Positions 60,389 to 64,000 of a stretch of DNA of 64,000 nt are shown one piece after another (within the stretch, counting starts at the first letter, position 1; every line of letters starts with the position of its first letter). Where the stretch lies: assembly GCA_964389525.1 (NCBI GenBank), contig CAYMEX010000003.1, positions 62,001 to 126,000 on the forward strand. Reading direction: 5' to 3'. The DNA comes from JAFLTL01 sp964389525 (lineage in GTDB: Bacteria; Bacteroidota; Bacteroidia; Bacteroidales; Muribaculaceae). Both the position numbers and the translations under genes were made by a program. The notes beneath the pieces were generated by a model. The model was given only the letters and a program-made list of their open reading frames with translations, was not told the origin of the DNA and ran no database searches.

Positions 60389-61251
60389 GTAAAAAGCTGA
60401 CAGGTGCCGAGAAAGAGGTACGACGCCGGTTGCGCCGCCGTTTCCACCTCTCGCTCACCAATGAAAACACCTTCTCTCACATATTCCATGTAAGCCTTTC
60501 CACGACGGGCCTTGTCCTGTCGGTCGTGGCGGCCGCGATAGTTCTTGCAATAGTCGGTATTTCGCTGGTCGTAAACACACCTATGAGGGCGTTGCTGCCC
60601 GGTTATCTGCGCAACGCGCAGCGCAGGCAGTATGAGCAGACGGCCATGCGCATCGACAGCATTGCGTCAGAAACGGCTGTACGCAACATGTATGTCGACA
60701 ATATCGTGGCGATTCTCAATAGCGATCTCGATACAGTGCTTCCTCCCATTCCTGTCGACACACTCCCGCGGGCCTATTCTATTGACTCACTTGCTGCGGC
60801 TTCACAGGCCGAGATCGACTTCCTTAACAAATACAAAGACAGGGAGAAATACAACCTTTCTGTCATGTCGCCTGTTGTGGCGCAGGGCATGAAATTTATA
60901 AATCCTTTTGAGGGGGCCGAGATCCGCGTTCCCGAGAAAAGCGAAGATCCGCGTCAGGCCACATTCGACCCGCTTGCCACGCAGACCGTGTCTTCGGTGT
61001 TTCGCGGCACGGTGCTCGACATGTTCAATACACCGTCCGACGGTATAGTCGCCATAGTGCAGCACCCCAATGACTTTATAAGCCGTTATACGGGCATTAC
61101 CACACCCTTTGTGACGCGTGGCGATAAAGTGGCGTCGGGGCAGCGTATCGGCCTTGTCGAGCGCGATAAAGCCTCACGCATATCACGTCCTTCACTCGAG
61201 CTCTGGTACAACGGTACCCGCGTCAATCCACGCGACTACATCCCCTTCTGA
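60385..61251 (+). CDS. Degenerate LytM/M23-domain membrane protein
   Basis: This 288-residue protein has a basic N terminus, one membrane helix (about 40-62), a coil and linker, and an M23/LytM fold at the C terminus (about 190-288). The fold is seen in FRGTVLDMF, VAIVQHPNDFISRYTGI, VTRGDKVASGQRIG and PSLELWYNGTRVNPRDYI. The metal ligands are lost: no HxxxD precedes the first strand, and the HxH of active enzymes reads S-L-E-L. It is thus a non-catalytic domain like the EnvC/NlpD amidase activators. It is coupled to the MscS gene by a 4-bp overlap. Confidence 0.8.
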   Translation: MSKKLTGAEKEVRRRLRRRFHLSLTNENTFSHIFHVSLSTTGLVLSVVAAAIVLAIVGISLVVNTPMRALLPGYLRNAQRRQYEQTAMRIDSIASETAVRNMYVDNIVAILNSDLDTVLPPIPVDTLPRAYSIDSLAAASQAEIDFLNKYKDREKYNLSVMSPVVAQGMKFINPFEGAEIRVPEKSEDPRQATFDPLATQTVSSVFRGTVLDMFNTPSDGIVAIVQHPNDFISRYTGITTPFVTRGDKVASGQRIGLVERDKASRISRPSLELWYNGTRVNPRDYIPF

Positions 61252-61277
61252 CCTACACGGCACCTCACGCTGTGTGC

Positions 61278-61778
61278 TCACCGGCTCACCGTCATATATT
61301 CCCCCTGCATTCCCCCTGCCACGATATACCGCTGCAGGCCGTAACCCTCTTGTGCGGCTTTTCCTGAAAGCGGGTGTCCGTAGTTGGTGAAGATGTCATA
61401 CACGCTGCCGCATTTCGGGCAGTAGGCGTTGTTGGCTTCGGTGTCGACAACGATTCTCACCGATGCCGACCTCTCGACCGGGCATGCGAGGTCATATGCC
61501 ACAGGATTGCCGTGTATGTCTCCTGCAAGCAGCACACCGCCGAAACCGGTGTATGTCATGGAGGTATATGGAAAATTAGACGGTTGCCGTTCGCTCTTTA
61601 TAAACATGCGCGTCTCCAGGGCACCGCTCACACCATAGATCTCCCATTGCGCTTGCGTCTGAAATGCGATTCTTACGGGCGATACGGGTATCCTTTCATC
61701 ATCTACAGTCCGACATCCGCCGGCGGTCAGCAATGCTCCTATCGCCGCTGAAATGCCCAAAAAACGCAATGCGTTCAT
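61278..61778 (-). CDS. Rieske-like lipoprotein with altered ligands
   Basis: This 166-residue lipoprotein (TAGGC, Cys22) has the C-terminal layout of a Rieske domain: box I position CPVERSA (Cys99) and box II CPKCGSVYD (Cys120, Cys123), then GHPLSGKA. In true Rieske proteins box I is CxH and box II CxxH. Here both histidines are missing (Val101, Cys123), so a different metal, a different cluster or a structural role is likely. The start overlaps the argH stop by 4 bp (ATGA). It ends 26 bp from the stop of the convergent LytM gene. Confidence 0.65.
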   Translation of the reverse strand: MNALRFLGISAAIGALLTAGGCRTVDDERIPVSPVRIAFQTQAQWEIYGVSGALETRMFIKSERQPSNFPYTSMTYTGFGGVLLAGDIHGNPVAYDLACPVERSASVRIVVDTEANNAYCPKCGSVYDIFTNYGHPLSGKAAQEGYGLQRYIVAGGMQGEYMTVSR

Positions 61779-63115
61779 TTGCCAAGAAGCGAGTCGACAG
61801 CTTTATGCCAAGTGGAGAAATCCATCCGTGCGAGCTGCGATTTCATTCTTTCGCGCAGTCGGTCGTTGCCGAGGTTGCCGGTCGATCCGATGTGTGTGTG
61901 GTGAAGGGTCTTGTCGGGCTTGAAGTCGCCGCGCTCGATAGCCAGACCCACCTGCTTGTAGGCGTCGCGGAAAGGCACACCCTCTTTCACAAGACGGTTG
62001 ACCTCCTCGACCGAATACATCAGATCATATCTCGCGTCTTCTGCTGCGTGGCGGTTGACGGTCATGCCGCCGATCATGCGCCCGGTCATGTCGAGTATGT
62101 CGATGAGCGTGTCGAATGTAGGCAGGAAATTCTCTTTTATCAGCTGGAGGTCGCGGAAGTAGCCCGACGGGAGGTTAGAGGTGATGAGAGTGATCTCGTA
62201 GGGGAGTGCCTGGATCTTGTTGCACTTGGCGCGGGTCAGCTCAAACACGTCGGGATTCTTCTTGTGCGGCATGATCGACGAGCCGGTTGTGTACTCGTCG
62301 GGCAGCTTGATGAAACCGAAATTCTGCGAATTGTAGAGACAGGCATCCATGGCGAGCTTGCCGACAGTAGCGGCGATATTGCCGAGAGCCTGTGCCACGA
62401 TGCGTTCCGTCTTTCCGCGTCCCATCTGAGCGTAGACCGCGTTTACGGCCACCGACTCAAATCCCATCAGTTGCGTGGTCATGTCGCGGTCAAGCGGGAA
62501 CGACGATCCGTAGCCTGCGGCCGAGCCGAGCGGGTTACGGTTAACCACATCGTAGGCAGCCGATAGCACGGCTATGTCATCGGTCAGCCCCTCTGCGTAT
62601 GCGCCGAGCCACATCCCCACCGACGACGGCATTGCCACCTGCAGATGCGTGTAGCCCGGTATTGTCACGTCGGCATACTTGTCGCTCTGGCTCACAAGTA
62701 TGTCAAACAGGCGTTCAGTAGCTTTTGCCACCTCCTCTATCTTGGCGCGCATCATCAGTTTCAGGTCCACAAGCACCTGATCGTTGCGTGAGCGTCCTGA
62801 GTGGATTTTTTTGCCTATGTCGCCGAGCCGGTTGGTAAGCATCAGTTCCACCTGCGAGTGTATGTCCTCGATGCCGGGCTCGATCACAAAGTCAGGGCTA
62901 AGAACTTCGCTGTGTATTTCTCTGAGATTGTCAGTGAGCACTGCAAGCTCATCGGCTGTAAGCAGTCCGATTTTCTCAAGCATCGTGATATGGGCCAGTG
63001 AGCCTATCACATCCCACTCGGCGAGATACAGATCCATCTCGCGGTCCTGTCCTACGGTATAGCGGTCTACGTCAGAGTCTACTTCAGTGCTTTTTTCCCA
63101 GAGTTTCTTAGCCAT
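61775..63115 (-). CDS. argH: Argininosuccinate lyase
   Basis: ArgH splits argininosuccinate into arginine and fumarate. The 446-residue protein of the fumarase/aspartase superfamily has the signature GSSIMPHKKNPDVFE (catalytic Ser loop), IHSGRSRNDQV and TIPGYTHLQVAMP. It is coupled downstream to the Rieske-like lipoprotein. No other arg genes are in the window. Confidence 0.97.
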   Translation of the reverse strand: MAKKLWEKSTEVDSDVDRYTVGQDREMDLYLAEWDVIGSLAHITMLEKIGLLTADELAVLTDNLREIHSEVLSPDFVIEPGIEDIHSQVELMLTNRLGDIGKKIHSGRSRNDQVLVDLKLMMRAKIEEVAKATERLFDILVSQSDKYADVTIPGYTHLQVAMPSSVGMWLGAYAEGLTDDIAVLSAAYDVVNRNPLGSAAGYGSSFPLDRDMTTQLMGFESVAVNAVYAQMGRGKTERIVAQALGNIAATVGKLAMDACLYNSQNFGFIKLPDEYTTGSSIMPHKKNPDVFELTRAKCNKIQALPYEITLITSNLPSGYFRDLQLIKENFLPTFDTLIDILDMTGRMIGGMTVNRHAAEDARYDLMYSVEEVNRLVKEGVPFRDAYKQVGLAIERGDFKPDKTLHHTHIGSTGNLGNDRLRERMKSQLARMDFSTWHKAVDSLLGK

Positions 63116-63236
63116 TTTGTTTTATCGCCTTATATAGTTTTTAAGATACAAAATTGCGCTAAAAAATCGGTAACTACAAATGAATTTCTTTTTAGCGTGG
63201 ATGTGTCATAAAAGCGTTCGGTCTATATTTTCCGAT

Positions 63237-63261
63237 GTAGGGGCGTGCGACAGTACGCCCA
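63237..63261 (+). repeat. GTAG-type REP element, family B
   Basis: GTAG, GGGCGT, an eight-base centre, ACGCCC, identical to the copies at 33916 and 44701. It lies between recA and argH. The rest of 63116-63349 shows no gene. Confidence 0.85.
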
Positions 63262-63349
63262 CAATGCTTTTTGACTCTCAAATGTTTACGGAGTTGCACG
63301 GAAAACACCTATTCCGGATGGATGTGGCGTATTGTCGGGAAAAACATTG

Positions 63350-63386
63350 GGGGCTGTCCCGTAAAACTTAATTACGACACAGCCCC
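63350..63386 (-). terminator. Terminator of recA
   Basis: On the minus strand GGGGCTGT and ACAGCCCC form a stem around a 21-base loop, followed by CCAATGTTTTTCCC, 21 bp after the recA stop. Confidence 0.8.
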
Positions 63387-63407
63387 ACTTAGCTATTCTT
63401 TGTATGT

Positions 63408-64000
63408 TTACTCGTCGATATCTATCGAAAAGTCATCCGGGAGTTCGGCATCGAAGTCGAAATCATCTCCGCTCTTTTCTTTCTCCTCGGCGGTGTCGCT
63501 GTCGCTGCTGTCTGAGGCATCGTCGTCATCCGCTTCTTTGCTCGATGTCTTTTTCTTCTTGCCGTTGTGATCTGCCTCGTAGAGTGCTTTGAGTATCTTC
63601 TCCTCGAGTTCGTCGGCAAGCTCCGGGTTGTCGTCTATGACACCTTTGGCTGCCTCGCGTCCCTGAGCCAGTTTCGATCCGTCGTAGCTGAACCACGAGC
63701 CGCTTTTCTTGATGATGTCAAATTCGACTCCGAGATCGAGTATCTCGCTTGAGCGCGATATGCCTTCGCCGAACATGATGTCAAACTCGCAGCGCTTGAA
63801 TGGAGGCGCCACCTTGTTCTTCACGACCTTCACTTTGGTGTGGCGGCCTATGATGTTGTCATCCTCTTTCAGAGCCGTGGAGCTGCGTATGTCTATACGC
63901 ACAGAGGCATAGAATTTCAACGCGTTGCCACCGGTGGTCGTTTCCGGGTTGCCGAACATCACGCCGATTTTTTCACGAAGCTGGTTGATGAAGATACAGG
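63408..64000 (-). CDS. recA: Recombinase RecA, C-terminal part (truncated by window edge)
   Basis: RecA forms filaments on single-stranded DNA for homologous recombination and the SOS response. The frame is open to the right edge and lacks its start. Visible are FINQLREKIGVMFGNPETTT (loop L2 region), GGNALKFYASVRIDIR, VKNKVAPPFKRCEFDIMFGEG and the C-terminal domain. The tail is a long acidic and Ser/Asp-rich stretch (EADDDDASDSSDSDTAEEKE), typical of RecA proteins, where it modulates filament activity. A terminator follows. Confidence 0.97.
   Translation of the reverse strand, partial: CIFINQLREKIGVMFGNPETTTGGNALKFYASVRIDIRSSTALKEDDNIIGRHTKVKVVKNKVAPPFKRCEFDIMFGEGISRSSEILDLGVEFDIIKKSGSWFSYDGSKLAQGREAAKGVIDDNPELADELEEKILKALYEADHNGKKKKTSSKEADDDDASDSSDSDTAEEKEKSGDDFDFDAELPDDFSIDIDE

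Overview
The window is a chromosomal segment of a Bacteroidota, most likely a gut Bacteroidales of the Muribaculaceae type. The evidence is: TAnnTTTG (-7) and TTTG (-33) promoter boxes, few Shine-Dalgarno sequences, many SPII lipoproteins, a GldH homologue, a TamL-type lipoprotein, DcaP-like and SusC-like outer-membrane pieces, a myo-inositol-phosphate synthase, host-glycan hydrolases (GH130, GH123, GH141-like) and a C10 protease. Most genes have fairly high GC. Two patches are visibly AT-rich and look imported: the zeta-like toxin pair at 14.4-15.2 kb and the C10 protease pair at 46.3-48.3 kb.

Layout. 1-15 kb is mostly + strand: metH (5' end outside the window), an M48 protease, purN, a GH130 lipoprotein (-), tRNA-Pro(GGG) (-), ino1, a DcaP-like porin (-), pnp, a stand-alone SusC plug, lysS-gpsA and the toxin pair. 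15.2-16.35 kb holds a palindrome array, a 100-N assembly gap and a Y1 (HUH) transposase of the REP-associated type. 16.4-31.4 kb is a long minus-strand run: coiled-coil/zapA, a candidate 6S RNA, rny, ricT, gldH, M24 peptidase, cca, queD, queE, dapB, lepB, wbqC, tamL, gph, cdaA, cupin. A repeat cluster follows, then rpsF-rpsR-rplI, a GH141-like/GH123 pair, leuS-rdgB and nadA, all on the minus strand to 42.3 kb. A divergent AT-rich spacer leads to holA and a SIMPL-domain gene (+). A 1.6-kb repeat cluster precedes the C10 protease/lipoprotein pair. An ATP-grasp/GtrA/CDP-alcohol phosphotransferase operon and dnaX follow on the minus strand. From 53.3 to 61.25 kb a + strand run carries a pseudokinase, a GNAT-like protein, pyrH, frr, a radical SAM protein, an LD-carboxypeptidase, an ion channel, an MscS channel and a degenerate LytM protein. 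The window ends with argH plus a Rieske-like lipoprotein, and the 3' part of recA (all -).

How the genes fit together. RNase Y sits next to RicT, and PNPase is nearby, giving an RNA-decay set. cdaA, gph, tamL, wbqC, lepB and gldH are envelope and stress functions in one run. The pyrH/frr run ends in envelope and osmotic genes. ino1 and the CDP-alcohol phosphotransferase could both serve inositol lipid synthesis, although they lie about 42 kb apart.

The most unusual signal is the intergenic DNA. It is packed with short palindromes belonging to many families. One group has the REP hallmark of a GTAG tetranucleotide before a palindrome, always on the + strand. A second group consists of unrelated stems that nearly all end in a GNA triloop closed by C-G (or T-A), the apex known for unusually stable single-stranded DNA mini-hairpins. 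The HUH transposase at 15.8-16.3 kb, bounded by a perfect 20-nt inverted repeat, is a natural candidate for mobilising at least some of them.
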